Shown one piece after another: positions 8,914 through 18,128 of a DNA stretch of 64,000 nt (positions are counted from its first letter, which is position 1; every line of letters starts with the position of its first letter). Source of the stretch: Marinilabiliaceae bacterium UBA5488. GTDB lineage: Bacteria; Bacteroidota; Bacteroidia; Bacteroidales; Marinilabiliaceae. The stretch is taken from the NCBI GenBank assembly GCA_002427105.1, contig DIPM01000037.1:78684-142683 (forward strand), written 5' to 3'. The translations under genes and the position numbers were made by a program. Under the pieces are notes generated by a model, which ran no database searches, was not told where the DNA came from, and saw only the letters and a program-made list of their open reading frames with translations.

Positions 8914-9474
8914 ATGAAGTTTAGAGCAGTGACATTAACGATTTTTGGCGGCATTATGTTTCTCTCCTTTATGAGTGGTTCTTCAGATCCTTCGGTAGGA
9001 GTGAGTGTAGGTGACAAGGCGCCGGAAATTGAATCATATCTGCTGGATGGTACTCGTTTTGATTCCCGTAATCTAAAGGGCAAGATGATTCTTGTCGATT
9101 TTTGGGCTTCTTACGATGCACCCTCGCGTATTGATAACCCCAGGAAGAAGATGATTCTGGAGCAATACCAAGACAGTAAATTTTTGAATAGTGACAGTTT
9201 TGTAATTGTCAGTATATCTCTCGACAGGTTTAAGACGCCTCTGAATAAGGTAATTGAACGTGACGGACTGCAAACATTCTTTCACTTGTGCGATTTCGAC
9301 GGAAACGCTTCCAAACTGGCACAGAGCTTTGGAATTAGCGATGAGTTTTACGGTTTTCTTATTGATGGAGAAGGACGTATTGTTGAGAAAAGCAAGGATA
9401 TAGAAGCGATTGCCGGAACTTTGGAGAGATTGGAGTCGGTTGACCGAACACGTTTTGCTAACTACAGACGCTAA
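8914..9474 (+). CDS. Thioredoxin-fold (TlpA/AhpC-like) exported protein lacking the redox CxxC
   Basis: A 186-residue protein with an N-terminal hydrophobic segment (about residues 5-22), probably a signal peptide or anchor. After it, GDKAPEIESYLLDG and the beta strand GKMILVDFWAS (about residues 56-66) are typical of TlpA/ResA-type thioredoxin folds. Where the family has WCxxC, this protein reads SYDAPSR: the cysteine positions are Asp68 and Ser71. A disulfide oxidoreductase activity is therefore unlikely. One cysteine remains, in FHLCDFDG. Bacteroidota carry many TlpA-like proteins, and members without the cysteines may be binding or structural proteins. It stands alone between terminators. 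Function is unknown. Confidence 0.8.
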   Translation: MKFRAVTLTIFGGIMFLSFMSGSSDPSVGVSVGDKAPEIESYLLDGTRFDSRNLKGKMILVDFWASYDAPSRIDNPRKKMILEQYQDSKFLNSDSFVIVSISLDRFKTPLNKVIERDGLQTFFHLCDFDGNASKLAQSFGISDEFYGFLIDGEGRIVEKSKDIEAIAGTLERLESVDRTRFANYRR

Positions 9475-9519
9475 GGTCTTTTTTTAAGGAATATTTTAGG
9501 GTTTAATACTAAAGGTGAA

Positions 9520-9555
9520 GACAGTGTCAGTATTCTGACGCTGTCTTTGTCATTT
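9520..9555 (+). terminator. Strong hairpin terminator
   Basis: GACAGTGTCAG (9520-9530) pairs with CTGACGCTGTC (9535-9545) through one G-U pair and a 4-base loop, followed by a T-rich run. It ends the thioredoxin-fold transcript. Confidence 0.8.
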
Positions 9556-9630
9556 TAGCATACTCGCCTGATTTTTGAAGTCAGCACCCTGTCAAATTGT
9601 CGGCTATAAAGATTTGGCAAAGAAATTGAG

Positions 9631-9638
9631 TACTTTTG
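9631..9638 (+). promoter_or_regulatory. -7 element upstream of grpE (TACTTTTG)
   Basis: TAnnTTTG match 113 bases before the grpE start. The nearest TTTG is only 14 bases upstream, too close for a standard -33 box. The heat-shock operon may use an atypical spacing. Confidence 0.35.
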
Positions 9639-9750
9639 CAATGCAAAATCTTAAATACTACAGAAATTATTAGCATGAGGAGGCAGATGTCGCGGTTTAT
9701 AAAGACTTAGCGGGCAGCACAGGGATGAAGGATAATATTATAAAAAAGAT

Positions 9751-10362
9751 ATGACAAAAAAGAGTTCAAAGGAAAAGGTGAAAGACGAAGAGCCGGAGCT
9801 TAAGCAGAATGCTGAGCAGCAAGGAACTGAGCAGGAAAATACTGAGCTTGGTGCTGATAACTTTATGTCTGACGAGGAGGCTCAGTCTCAAGAGCGGGAG
9901 ACAAGCGAAGAGGATAGAGTGGCTGAGCTTGAAAAACAATTGGCCGAGGCTAATGACAAGCACCTTAGGCTAATTGCCGAGTACGACAATTACCGTAAGC
10001 GTACTCTTAAAGAAAAAATGGAACTTACTAAATTAGCCGGCGAGAAAATCTTCATGGGCATTTTGCCTGTGGTTGATGATTTCGAAAGGGCTCTTCAGCA
10101 CTTCAACAGCGCTGATAATGTGGAAGCTTTGAAAGTGGGGGTAGAACTGATATACAGCAAGTTTATCAGCTATCTGTCAAGTAATGGGGTTAAGGCAATT
10201 GATACCGACAAGGTGACTTTTGATGCCGACTTGCATGAGGCTGTCACAAAGGTACAGGCTCCGACTGAGGATATGAAGGGTAAAGTAGTTGATTGTGTGG
10301 AAAAAGGATATATGTTGGATGAGAAAGTTATCCGCTTTCCGAAAGTTGTGGTTGGAGAATAA
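9751..10362 (+). CDS. grpE: Nucleotide exchange factor GrpE
   Basis: Releases ADP from DnaK and so resets the Hsp70 folding cycle. It is 203 residues. A highly acidic, low-complexity N-terminal ~60 residues leads into a long coiled coil (EDRVAELEKQLAEANDKHLR). The conserved dimer and head region follows (YDNYRKRT, GILPVVDDFERAL, and VVDCVEKGYMLDEKVIRF near the end). It lies 18 bases upstream of dnaJ on the same strand. dnaK itself is not in the window. Heat-shock control would be expected, but no CIRCE element was seen. Confidence 0.96.
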   Translation: MTKKSSKEKVKDEEPELKQNAEQQGTEQENTELGADNFMSDEEAQSQERETSEEDRVAELEKQLAEANDKHLRLIAEYDNYRKRTLKEKMELTKLAGEKIFMGILPVVDDFERALQHFNSADNVEALKVGVELIYSKFISYLSSNGVKAIDTDKVTFDADLHEAVTKVQAPTEDMKGKVVDCVEKGYMLDEKVIRFPKVVVGE

Positions 10363-10380
10363 ATTATTAAAGGACCAAAG

Positions 10381-11535
10381 ATGTCAAAGAGAGATTATTA
10401 CGAAATACTTGAAGTGAGCAAAAACGCTACTGCCGAGGAGATAAAGAAGGCCTATCGCAAGAAGGCCATTCAATATCACCCCGACAAAAATCCCGGTAAT
10501 AAGGAGGCGGAGGAGAGGTTTAAGGAAGCGGCAGAAGCTTACGAAGTGCTCAGCAATGAAGAAAAACGAAGCCGCTATGATAAGTTCGGTCATGCCGGAG
10601 TTGGCGGAGCATCGGGTGGTGGCTACGGTGGCGGAATGAGTATGGACGATATCTTCTCTCATTTTGGCGATATCTTTGGTGGCAGTTTTGGTGGTTTTGG
10701 CGGCTTCGGAGGCTTTGGAGGCGGTGGTCGCCAGTCTCAGAGGGTCAATAAGGGCTCTAATCTTCGCGTGAAGGTAAATATGAACCTTCAGGAGATAGCA
10801 AACGGCGTTGAGAAGAAAATCAAGGTTAAGAAGTACGTAAGCTGTAGCCACTGTAGCGGCTCGGGAGCTGCCGACGGCTCTTCCCACAGCACTTGTACTA
10901 CCTGTAATGGAAGAGGGCAGGTTACCAGGGTAACCAATACTATCCTGGGACAAATGCAGCAGACTTCCACCTGTCCCACTTGCCAGGGAGAAGGTAAGAT
11001 TATCACCAAAAAATGTGCGCATTGTAATGGTGAAGGTTTGACTCGTCAGGATGAGGTGATAAGCATTCAGATACCTGCCGGAGTAGAGGAAGGCATGCAG
11101 TTATCGGTTTCAGGCAAGGGTAATGCGGCTCGTCGTGGCGGCATTAACGGTGATTTATTGGTTTTGATACAGGAGGAAGCTCACCCGGAATTGACAAGAG
11201 AGGGCAGTGATTTGATTTATAATCTTTTGCTATCGGTTCCGGACGCCATTCTTGGTTCGGCAGTAGAAATTCCGACTGTTGAAGGAAAGGTAAAGGTCAA
11301 AATTGAAGGAGGCACTCAGCCGGGAAAGATTTTGCGACTCAAAGGAAAGGGCTTGCCTGAGGTCAACAGCTATCATCGCGGTGATTTGCTGGTGCGAATC
11401 AACGTGTTTATCCCCAAGGATTTGCCTAAGGAAGACGCAAGGCTTGTTGAAAAGTTGAAAGAATCAGAGGCTTTCCTTGCTCAAGAGGGCGCCGGACAGA
11501 CTTTCTTTAGCAGGATGAAAAATATGTTTGAATGA
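10381..11535 (+). CDS. dnaJ: Chaperone DnaJ (Hsp40)
   Basis: Co-chaperone that delivers substrates to DnaK and stimulates its ATPase. It is 384 residues with the complete type-I architecture. A J domain with YHPDKNPG (HPD loop at about residue 33) is followed by a Gly/Phe-rich linker of GGFGG repeats (about residues 75-120). The zinc region has four cysteine motifs ([32 protein letters not shown]), and then come the C-terminal substrate-binding domains. Its stop codon overlaps the start of the oxyR gene (ATGA), so the two are probably translationally coupled. Confidence 0.97.
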   Translation: MSKRDYYEILEVSKNATAEEIKKAYRKKAIQYHPDKNPGNKEAEERFKEAAEAYEVLSNEEKRSRYDKFGHAGVGGASGGGYGGGMSMDDIFSHFGDIFGGSFGGFGGFGGFGGGGRQSQRVNKGSNLRVKVNMNLQEIANGVEKKIKVKKYVSCSHCSGSGAADGSSHSTCTTCNGRGQVTRVTNTILGQMQQTSTCPTCQGEGKIITKKCAHCNGEGLTRQDEVISIQIPAGVEEGMQLSVSGKGNAARRGGINGDLLVLIQEEAHPELTREGSDLIYNLLLSVPDAILGSAVEIPTVEGKVKVKIEGGTQPGKILRLKGKGLPEVNSYHRGDLLVRINVFIPKDLPKEDARLVEKLKESEAFLAQEGAGQTFFSRMKNMFE

Positions 11536-12458
11536 ATATCCAACAGTTGGAGTATGTCATAGCTTTAGATGAGCACAGGCACTTTGTGACTGCTGCCGAG
11601 CATTGTCATGTGACTCAGCCTACTCTAACCATGCAACTGCGAAAACTTGAGGATGAGCTGGGTGTTCAGTTGTTTGATCGTTCAAAGAAGCCTCTTAGAC
11701 CTACAGCAGAAGGCGAGATTTTTATTAGCAAGGCACGAGGCATACTGCAGGATATCAACGGGCTTTACGGAGCTCTTAATACTGAAAAAAACAGCCTTCA
11801 GGGACGTTTCAAGCTTGGTATAATTCCAACTCTGGCTCCTTATCTTCTGCCTTTATTCTTACCCGGGTATGCCGAAAAATATCCCGATACTCAGCTATAT
11901 ATTGAGGAAATGGAGTCGGAGCTGATTATTAAAGCCCTGAACGAGGATAGGTTAGACCTTGCAATAATGGCTACTCCAACCGGTGAGCGCGACCTGGAAG
12001 AGACAGTCCTTTTTAACGAGTCTTTTTTGTTTTACGGCCCATCGGGTCATCCGCTGCTTAGCAAGGAGCAAGTTGCTGCAGACGACCTTGATGCTAATCA
12101 TATCCTGCTTCTTACCGAGGGTCACTGTTTTCGCAGCCAGGCCCTCAACTTGTGCAAAAACAGACAGACTAAAGCAGCTTTTAATTTCCATTACGAAAGT
12201 GGTTCAATAGAAACCATAAAGGCTCTGGTGAAGGGCGGAACCGGCTACTCGCTTGTTCCGGAGCTTTCGGTTGGCCCCGATGACAAGCCTCATGTCAAAC
12301 GTTTCAGCGAACCCGAACCGGCAAGAGAGATTAGCATAGTCTGCCACAAAAGTCTTAACCGGCCGGCTTTAATAGACTCCATTAAGCAACAAATCCGCGA
12401 GAGCCTCCCGTCTCATATCAAACGGCCGCGTGAATTTACCAGGATCAAATGGAGGTAA
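11532..12458 (+). CDS. oxyR: Peroxide-sensing LysR-family regulator OxyR
   Basis: A 308-residue LysR-type transcription factor. The N-terminal winged helix-turn-helix includes [19 protein letters not shown] (about residues 26-44), followed by the effector domain. The redox cysteines fall at residues 199 and 208 ([13 protein letters not shown]), the same numbering and spacing as the peroxide-reactive pair of E. coli OxyR. The protein should therefore form the disulfide switch and activate peroxide defence genes. The start codon overlaps the dnaJ stop by four bases, placing a peroxide sensor at the end of the grpE-dnaJ operon. It converges on rmuC 16 bases downstream. Confidence 0.93.
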   Translation: MNIQQLEYVIALDEHRHFVTAAEHCHVTQPTLTMQLRKLEDELGVQLFDRSKKPLRPTAEGEIFISKARGILQDINGLYGALNTEKNSLQGRFKLGIIPTLAPYLLPLFLPGYAEKYPDTQLYIEEMESELIIKALNEDRLDLAIMATPTGERDLEETVLFNESFLFYGPSGHPLLSKEQVAADDLDANHILLLTEGHCFRSQALNLCKNRQTKAAFNFHYESGSIETIKALVKGGTGYSLVPELSVGPDDKPHVKRFSEPEPAREISIVCHKSLNRPALIDSIKQQIRESLPSHIKRPREFTRIKWR

Positions 12459-12474
12459 GAAGGGTAATTTACTT

Positions 12475-13800
12475 TTATTCCTCCTTGTCATCTTCTTCGG
12501 GCTCCATAAGCTGAGGGTTAGAGCTGCCCGGCAGCTGCGGCTCATCAGCAGCGGGTAGCTTCTCGATCTTTTTCAGCTTCGACATAATCATTTTGGTTCG
12601 GGTGCCTACAAGCGAGTCCAGTTCTTTATCGGCTTCACTGATTTTTTTCCGGGCTTTGTCAAGCACCCCGCCAAACTTCGTAAATTCGCTTTTTACGGCA
12701 CCCAATACCTGCCACACTTCACTGCTTCTCTTTTGAATGGCCAGCGTTTTGAAGCCCATTTGAAGCGAGTTGAGCATCGCCGCGAGCGTAGTAGGCCCGG
12801 TTACTATAATTTTGTAATCGCGCTGCAGGGAGGCCAGCAGGTCGTGCTGCCTTACCACCTCGGCATATAGTCCTTCTACGGGCAAAAACAGTATCCCGAA
12901 ATCTGTTGTGTTGGGTGGGTCAAGGTACTTGTCACTAATATCCTTGGCACTCTTTTTTATTGCTTGTACCAGTTTTTTTGTCTCTGCCTCGATGGCTGCC
13001 TTATCAGCGTCTTCAAATGCAGCCTGCAACCTGAGATAATCCTCCTGGGGAAATTTGGCATCTATTGGCAGATATACCGGATTGCCGTCGTCCTCGCGAC
13101 CGGGAAGCTTGATGGCGAACTCTACAATGTCAGGCGAGCCCCTTTTTGTGGCCACATTGGCAGTATATTGTTCGGGAGCCATTATCTGTTCAAGGATATT
13201 GCCCAGTTGTATCTCACCCAGGACCCCGCGGGTCTTAACATTAGTAAGAACTTTCTTTAAATCACCTACGCCATTGGCAAGGGTCTGCATCTCGCCCAGT
13301 CCCTTCTGCACGGCTTCCAGGCGCTCACTTACAAGTTTAAACGACTGCCCCAACCGGTCTTCAAGTGTTTTGTGGAGTTTTTCATCAACTGTTTCGCGCA
13401 TTTTCTCCAGTTTCAGTTCGGTTGTCTTAATCAACTCATCCTGCCGTAGTGCCATATCGTCAAACTTCTGCTTCTGCAAGTCTTTGAATTCTTTTACGTT
13501 AGAAGAGAAGGCCTCCTGAAACTGCGTCATGCTTTTGGCTTGTTCTTCACGGTTTGCCCTTGCCTCTGTTATCGAAGCTTCATTAATTTGTCTGAGCTTT
13601 TCTTCAATTCTTTGCGACATACGTTCAAGGATCGTAGATAGCTCCGTGCGGTTTTCGCGAAGCTCGCCGCGCAATAGCTCGTCTATGCGTTGAACCAAGT
13701 CGTCGTTGTTCTGTTTCTTAACTCTGAAGAGCAATGACAGGTTGGCAGATAGTATTATTAACCCAATAACTATCAGTATTATTAATAATGTAGTATCCAT
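12475..13800 (-). CDS. rmuC: DNA recombination protein RmuC homologue
   Basis: A 441-residue protein with an N-terminal membrane helix (residues ~4-26). A long coiled coil (~30-180) is followed by the nuclease-like RmuC domain: GVLGEIQLGNILEQI, then FAIKLPG, YLPIDAKFPQEDY and FGILFLPVEGLYAEV. RmuC in E. coli limits recombination at short inverted repeats, and its domain is related to restriction-endonuclease folds. The acidic C-terminal tail (MEPEEDDKEE) is probably disordered. It is a single gene with its own promoter region, convergent with oxyR. Confidence 0.93.
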   Translation of the reverse strand: MDTTLLIILIVIGLIILSANLSLLFRVKKQNNDDLVQRIDELLRGELRENRTELSTILERMSQRIEEKLRQINEASITEARANREEQAKSMTQFQEAFSSNVKEFKDLQKQKFDDMALRQDELIKTTELKLEKMRETVDEKLHKTLEDRLGQSFKLVSERLEAVQKGLGEMQTLANGVGDLKKVLTNVKTRGVLGEIQLGNILEQIMAPEQYTANVATKRGSPDIVEFAIKLPGREDDGNPVYLPIDAKFPQEDYLRLQAAFEDADKAAIEAETKKLVQAIKKSAKDISDKYLDPPNTTDFGILFLPVEGLYAEVVRQHDLLASLQRDYKIIVTGPTTLAAMLNSLQMGFKTLAIQKRSSEVWQVLGAVKSEFTKFGGVLDKARKKISEADKELDSLVGTRTKMIMSKLKKIEKLPAADEPQLPGSSNPQLMEPEEDDKEE

Positions 13801-14018
13801 AATGCAGGCTGTTCCTTTATTTAGACAAATGTAACTATAAACATCAAACTATTTGCTGATTACTATTTACTGATTACTGATGACAGAAATTTGGCACGGC
13901 TATTGAGCATGTAGGGGAGTTTAACAACGATTTCTTATATAAAATTGGAATATCAGAATTAAAAGTGCAAATTTAGTGAATTGAAACGCAAGAGTATTTA
14001 TTAACTTAAACTTTAATT

Positions 14019-14696
14019 ATGAGATTAATTCGTCAGTTTTTATTTTTAAGCCTTATGGCTGCTACCGTTTTTTCAGGCTGTAAGTCTATGACCTCAGCTC
14101 AAAAGGGTGCTATTATAGGAGTGGCAACAGGTGCCGCAGCAGGTGCTATTGTGGGCCGCACAGCAGGTAATACTGCCGTTGGAACAGCCGTAGGTGCCAC
14201 CGTGGGTGGAGTAACAGGCGCTATTATTGGCAACAAGATGGACAAACAAGCTGCTGAAATGGCTGCCAAGGTTCCTGAGGCTACAGTTGAGCGCGTTGGT
14301 GAAGGTATTATTGTTGAACTTCCCAACAGTATTCTTTTTGGATTTGACAGTTCTGCTCTTTCTGCCGAGGCTAAGGCAAATCTGGATAAGATGAAAACCG
14401 TGTTCGACAGCTATCCCGATACTGACATTGAAGTTCAGGGACATACCGATAACACCGGACGCGCTGAATACAACCAGACTCTTTCTGAAAAGAGAGCTAA
14501 AGTTGTTAGCGACTACTTGATTTCTAAGGGAGTAGCTGCTTCTCGTATCAAAACTGTTGGTTATGGCCTTACATCTCCAAAATACGAAAATGATACAGAT
14601 GCCAATCGCGCTTTGAATCGTCGCGTTGAATTTATTATCACTGCCAACGAGAAGATGATGAAAGAGGCTGAAGCTGAAGCAGCACGCCAGAATTAA
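14019..14696 (+). CDS. OmpA-family lipoprotein with glycine-zipper segment
   Basis: A 225-residue lipoprotein. The signal peptide ends in the lipobox VFSGC, making the cysteine at residue ~20 the acylated N-terminus. A glycine-zipper stretch follows (about residues 30-75, many GAxxG and TAVGT repeats). The C-terminal OmpA domain contains FGFDSSAL and then GHTDNTGRAEYNQTLSEKRA. Its Asp and Arg are the diaminopimelate-binding residues known from the family, so the protein should tether the outer membrane to peptidoglycan. It lies 62 bases upstream of a beta-barrel gene on the same strand. Confidence 0.93.
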   Translation: MRLIRQFLFLSLMAATVFSGCKSMTSAQKGAIIGVATGAAAGAIVGRTAGNTAVGTAVGATVGGVTGAIIGNKMDKQAAEMAAKVPEATVERVGEGIIVELPNSILFGFDSSALSAEAKANLDKMKTVFDSYPDTDIEVQGHTDNTGRAEYNQTLSEKRAKVVSDYLISKGVAASRIKTVGYGLTSPKYENDTDANRALNRRVEFIITANEKMMKEAEAEAARQN

Positions 14697-14758
14697 TAAA
14701 CATTTTTTATTTCTATTAATTTATAATTATAACCCTTTATTAATTTAATTTTATTAAG

Positions 14759-15376
14759 ATGAAAAAAAATGTAATCTTGACAGTTGTTGCCTTAATGGCT
14801 TTTGCCGTTGGCGCTAATGCCCAGGGCTTTGGTGTAAATGCCGGAGTGAACTTCTTTAACCAAACGATAAAAGGAGGTGATATTGAGCTTGATACCAAGA
14901 TTCTAACAGGCTTTCATATCGGCGTGGATTATGAGATTGCTGTTGCTCCCGATTTTTATTTTGCCCCGGGACTCCAGTTTTCAACTAAGGGATATAAATT
15001 TGAGAGTTTGGGAACTGAAGAAGTAAAAGCTCAGTTGAATTATCTGGAGGTTCCGTTGAATCTGGTTTACAAGCCTCTTTTGGGTAGTGGTAATCTCATC
15101 GTAAACTTTGGTCCATATCTTGGATACGGTATTGGGGGTAAAATTAAGCGTGAAGGCGCCGGTACTGAAGTTAATACCGATGTCAAATGGGGTTCTGATA
15201 AAGATGATATGTTAAAACCCTTCGATATGGGTGCCAATATTGGTTTTGGCTATATGCTGGGCGGTGGCCTGTCTGTTAAATTCAATGCCCAGTTGGGTCT
15301 TATCAATCTCGCTAATATTGACGATTTGACTCATAAAAACAACGGCTTTGGTCTATCTGTAGGTTACAGATTCTAA
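14759..15376 (+). CDS. Outer-membrane beta-barrel (porin-family) protein
   Basis: A 205-residue protein with a Sec signal peptide ending at AxA (VGANAQ, about residue 21). The mature part alternates polar and hydrophobic residues and is rich in glycine and aromatics. It ends in SVGYRF, the C-terminal aromatic signal recognised by the BAM complex. Length and pattern match the small 8-stranded PorT/OMP_b-brl_2-type barrels of Bacteroidota. No ligand can be inferred. It follows the OmpA-type lipoprotein and may be co-transcribed with it. A good terminator comes directly after it. Confidence 0.85.
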   Translation: MKKNVILTVVALMAFAVGANAQGFGVNAGVNFFNQTIKGGDIELDTKILTGFHIGVDYEIAVAPDFYFAPGLQFSTKGYKFESLGTEEVKAQLNYLEVPLNLVYKPLLGSGNLIVNFGPYLGYGIGGKIKREGAGTEVNTDVKWGSDKDDMLKPFDMGANIGFGYMLGGGLSVKFNAQLGLINLANIDDLTHKNNGFGLSVGYRF

Positions 15377-15396
15377 AAAGAGCATATTTTAATGAT

Positions 15397-15436
15397 AAAC
15401 GGAATAGGGGAGCTTAGCTTTCTTATTCCGTTTTTT
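15397..15436 (+). terminator. Hairpin terminator between convergent genes
   Basis: ACGGAATA (15399-15406) pairs with TATTCCGT (15424-15431), followed by six T residues. It ends the beta-barrel transcript. Confidence 0.75.
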
Positions 15437-15439
15437 ATT

Positions 15440-15829
15440 TTATTCTACTTCTAAAAATTCTTTGATGGCGCCAAGGTAATAACGCGTCCATCCTTCGGTG
15501 ACATCCTCAAAGGCTTCCTCGGGTATATTGGTGTGGATCAGATCTATTTGAACTGTAGCGCCCTGGGGGAAGAACTTCAGTGTGGCAATGGAAGCTTGGG
15601 ATTGTTCGCCAAAGTACCACTCCTGTACTATTGTGCTGTTGGCTTCCAGTTCAAGTAATTTTCCAACGATATCATCTTCCCACAAAGAGAACTCCTCTCC
15701 CGGTGTAGAGGGCATTACAGCCGGATAGCCTGACCATAATTCGATGGTAAAGGGATTTGTAAAGGCAGCGAAAACATCTTCAATGTCGGCCTTTATTTTG
15801 ATTCTGGTTTTAAACTCTTTTAGTGACAT
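15440..15829 (-). CDS. SRPBCC (START/AHSA1-like) domain protein
   Basis: A 129-residue soluble protein of the helix-grip ligand-binding fold. It shows the AHSA1-like pattern ADIEDVFAAFTNPFTIELW at residues ~14-32, followed by FSLWEDDIVGKLLELE, VQEWYFG and a C-terminal helix with GWTRYYLGAIKEFLE. Members bind hydrophobic ligands or activate Hsp90. No specific ligand can be named. It is a single gene that converges on the beta-barrel gene. Confidence 0.88.
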   Translation of the reverse strand: MSLKEFKTRIKIKADIEDVFAAFTNPFTIELWSGYPAVMPSTPGEEFSLWEDDIVGKLLELEANSTIVQEWYFGEQSQASIATLKFFPQGATVQIDLIHTNIPEEAFEDVTEGWTRYYLGAIKEFLEVE

Positions 15830-15889
15830 AATAGCCTGTATTACATAAATGCCAAAGTTAGTGTTTTTGGACTAAGGTGAAAGGCTAAA

Positions 15890-15930
15890 AGAAAAAAGTA
15901 GAGACTCAATGTTTCGAGCCTCTACTTTTC
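15890..15930 (-). terminator. Terminator of the xylan-use operon
   Basis: AAAAGTAGAGACTC (15894-15907) pairs with GAGCCTCTACTTTT (15916-15929). Read on the minus strand, a T-rich tract follows. It lies 34 bases after the stop of the GH43 gene. Confidence 0.8.
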
Positions 15931-15963
15931 AACTAATTATCGATAAGCTATTGTTGCTGCCTG

Positions 15964-16935
15964 TTACTTTTTATCGTAGTTAACGGTAATAGTCTCGATA
16001 GAACCATCAGGTAAATGAGTCAGGTCTGCATAGCGTATGCTGCGCAGAGGGGTGACTCCTGATATTTCAACATCATGGAAGAAAATATACCATTTACCTT
16101 TAAACTCAACGGTAGAGTGGTGGGTTGTCCATCCTGTAACGGGATTCAGCACCACGCCTCTGTAGGTGAAGGGGCCATAAGGGTTGTCGCCCGTTGCATA
16201 GCAAATCTTGTGCGTATCACCCGTCGAATAGGTGAAATAATAAACGCCATTGTATTTGTGCATCCATGATGCTTCAAAGAAGCGGCGCTCATTATCGCCC
16301 TGCAAAAGAGGCTGTCCTTTTTCGTCAAGTATTAGCACATCTTTGGGCGCTTCGTCAAATTCGAGCATATCATCACGCATACGGGCGATTTTGGCACAGA
16401 GGGCAGGCTCATTGTCCTTTGGCAGTGCTCCACACTCCTGCGCTTTATTATCGCGGTAGCGTTGCAGTTGTCCTCCCCAAATACCACCGAAATACATATA
16501 GTGGGTGCCATCATCTTCCTTGAATAAACAGGGGTCGATAGAATAGCTGCCTATCATTGGTGCAGGCTGGGGCACAAAGGGGCCGTATGGTTTGTCGCTG
16601 ATAGCTACTCCGATTCTGAAAATATCGGTCTTGTCCTTCACAGGAAAGTAAAGATAGTATTTCCCGTTTTTAAAGGCAGCGTCGCTGTCCCACAGCTGAC
16701 GTCCGGCCCAGGCGATATCTTTTAGACTAAGTGCAACTCCATGGTCAACAGCCTTTGTGTCTATGTCGTCCATCGAAAAAATGTGGTAGTCGCGCATATC
16801 GAAATGCGAGCCAAGATCGTCTTCGGGCACTCCGGTATCTTCGTCATGCGAAGGGTAGATATAAAGTTTCCCCTCGAATACATGAACCGCAGCATCGGCA
16901 ATGTAAATGTCCTTTGTTAAATGATCTCTAACCAT
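15964..16935 (-). CDS. Glycoside hydrolase family 43 enzyme (xylosidase/arabinofuranosidase type)
   Basis: Predicted five-bladed propeller enzyme releasing xylose or arabinose from xylan oligomers. The three GH43 acidic residues are visible in context: the base Asp in YIADAAVHVFEGKLYIYP, the middle Asp in YSIDPCLFKEDDG and the acid Glu in FFEASWMHKYNGVYYF. I prefer the ATG at 16935 (MVRDHLTKDIY, 323 residues). A longer frame to 16971 adds 12 residues unlike the family. There is no signal peptide, so it should act in the cytosol on oligosaccharides brought in by the upstream transporter. It is the last gene of a three-gene operon (transporter, GH10, GH43). The exact substrate cannot be told from sequence. 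Confidence 0.92.
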   Translation of the reverse strand: MVRDHLTKDIYIADAAVHVFEGKLYIYPSHDEDTGVPEDDLGSHFDMRDYHIFSMDDIDTKAVDHGVALSLKDIAWAGRQLWDSDAAFKNGKYYLYFPVKDKTDIFRIGVAISDKPYGPFVPQPAPMIGSYSIDPCLFKEDDGTHYMYFGGIWGGQLQRYRDNKAQECGALPKDNEPALCAKIARMRDDMLEFDEAPKDVLILDEKGQPLLQGDNERRFFEASWMHKYNGVYYFTYSTGDTHKICYATGDNPYGPFTYRGVVLNPVTGWTTHHSTVEFKGKWYIFFHDVEISGVTPLRSIRYADLTHLPDGSIETITVNYDKK

Positions 16936-16992
16936 GTTTTTATGCTTTAAAATTAATAATCTTCCTCTCAAAAGACTCGCGAAAGCTCGTCT

Positions 16993-18117
16993 TTAGTCTT
17001 CCATAGCCAGCTTCATAATTGTCGCAACAGCAGGTTTTGCCCGGTAGTTGCGATCGAATAGCAGGGGATAATCTGTGCGACCTCCTACGGGCCAATTATT
17101 CCGCCATGAATTACCGTCCTGCACACCCCAGAATGTTACACGTGAAATATTCTCGCTTTGTTTGATAAACATCTTGAAAAAGTCGGTGTAACGGTTCATA
17201 AGGGCTGCATTAGCTTCTTCGCTGATGCCCTCCGAAAAAGGATTGTATTTCTCTTCCAACTCGTAATTAAGGGATATCTCGGCACTAACCTGCTCAGAAG
17301 GCCAGGGTAATACTGTTATATCCAATTCAGTGATCAGAGTCTTAAGTCCCAGTGAAGCAAATTTTACTATGGCCTCTTCCATGGCCTCCACAGTAGGATA
17401 AGACATGGTGAGGTGTCCTTGCATGCCGATTCCATCCAGACGCACGCCCTTTTCCATAAGGTCTTTAGCCAGATAGTAAATGCCGTCGCGCTTTGCAGGT
17501 GTAGATACCGAGTAGTCGTTGTAATAGAGCTCGGCATCAGGGTCGGCTTCGTGAGCAAATTCAAAGGCAAGCCTGACAAAGTCGGGACCTATTATTTCAA
17601 TCCACTTGCTTTGCCTCCACGAGCCGTCTTCAAGGATGCTCTCATTGACCACGTCCCAGCCGTCAACACGACCTTTGTAGCGTCCTACCACAGTTTGGAT
17701 ATGCGTGCGCATACGTTCAATAAGAACTTCTCTTGACACATCGTTTCCCTCACTATCGACAAACAACCATGCGGGCGTCTGTGAGTGCCAAACAAGAGTG
17801 TGACCCACTATGTGCATCCCGTTGTCTTCGCCAAATTTAACAAAGGCGTCGGCCTCGTCCCAAAAGAAATAACCCTCGCTTGGTTGCAAACTCTCCATTT
17901 TCATGCAGTTCTCGGCAACGATAGAGTTGAATTCTCTTTTGGTAAGCTTGATGGCCTCCGGTTCATTTCCGGCTATCTGGTTTGTGTTAAGGGTCGTTCC
18001 AATCAAAAACTTCCCTTCAAAGGCATCTTTGAAGCCAAGCTCCTTTTTGGGAGGAGCCTGGCAGGATAGCAAGCCTAGTGCCAATGTCAAAGTGCCTGTT
18101 ATTATCGAGATCTTCAT
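16993..18117 (-). CDS. GH10 endo-1,4-beta-xylanase, lipoprotein
   Basis: Cleaves the beta-1,4-xylan backbone. It is 374 residues. The lipoprotein signal peptide carries the lipobox LLSC (Cys19), so the enzyme is anchored in the periplasm or on the outer membrane. The TIM-barrel catalytic domain shows the GH10 acid/base Glu159 in GWDVVNES and the nucleophile Glu264 in LITELDI. HTLVWHSQTPAW and GVQDGNSWRNNWP are also typical substrate-cleft segments. No carbohydrate-binding module is attached. It sits 12 bases after the transporter gene and 58 bases before the GH43 gene on the minus strand. Confidence 0.97.
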   Translation of the reverse strand: MKISIITGTLTLALGLLSCQAPPKKELGFKDAFEGKFLIGTTLNTNQIAGNEPEAIKLTKREFNSIVAENCMKMESLQPSEGYFFWDEADAFVKFGEDNGMHIVGHTLVWHSQTPAWLFVDSEGNDVSREVLIERMRTHIQTVVGRYKGRVDGWDVVNESILEDGSWRQSKWIEIIGPDFVRLAFEFAHEADPDAELYYNDYSVSTPAKRDGIYYLAKDLMEKGVRLDGIGMQGHLTMSYPTVEAMEEAIVKFASLGLKTLITELDITVLPWPSEQVSAEISLNYELEEKYNPFSEGISEEANAALMNRYTDFFKMFIKQSENISRVTFWGVQDGNSWRNNWPVGGRTDYPLLFDRNYRAKPAVATIMKLAMED

Positions 18118-18128
18118 ATCTGTATTTT

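Noticed and set aside
10384..11022. 212-codon minus-strand open frame opposite dnaJ
   Set aside because: It is generated by the repetitive Gly-rich region of dnaJ and has no recognisable domain or start context.
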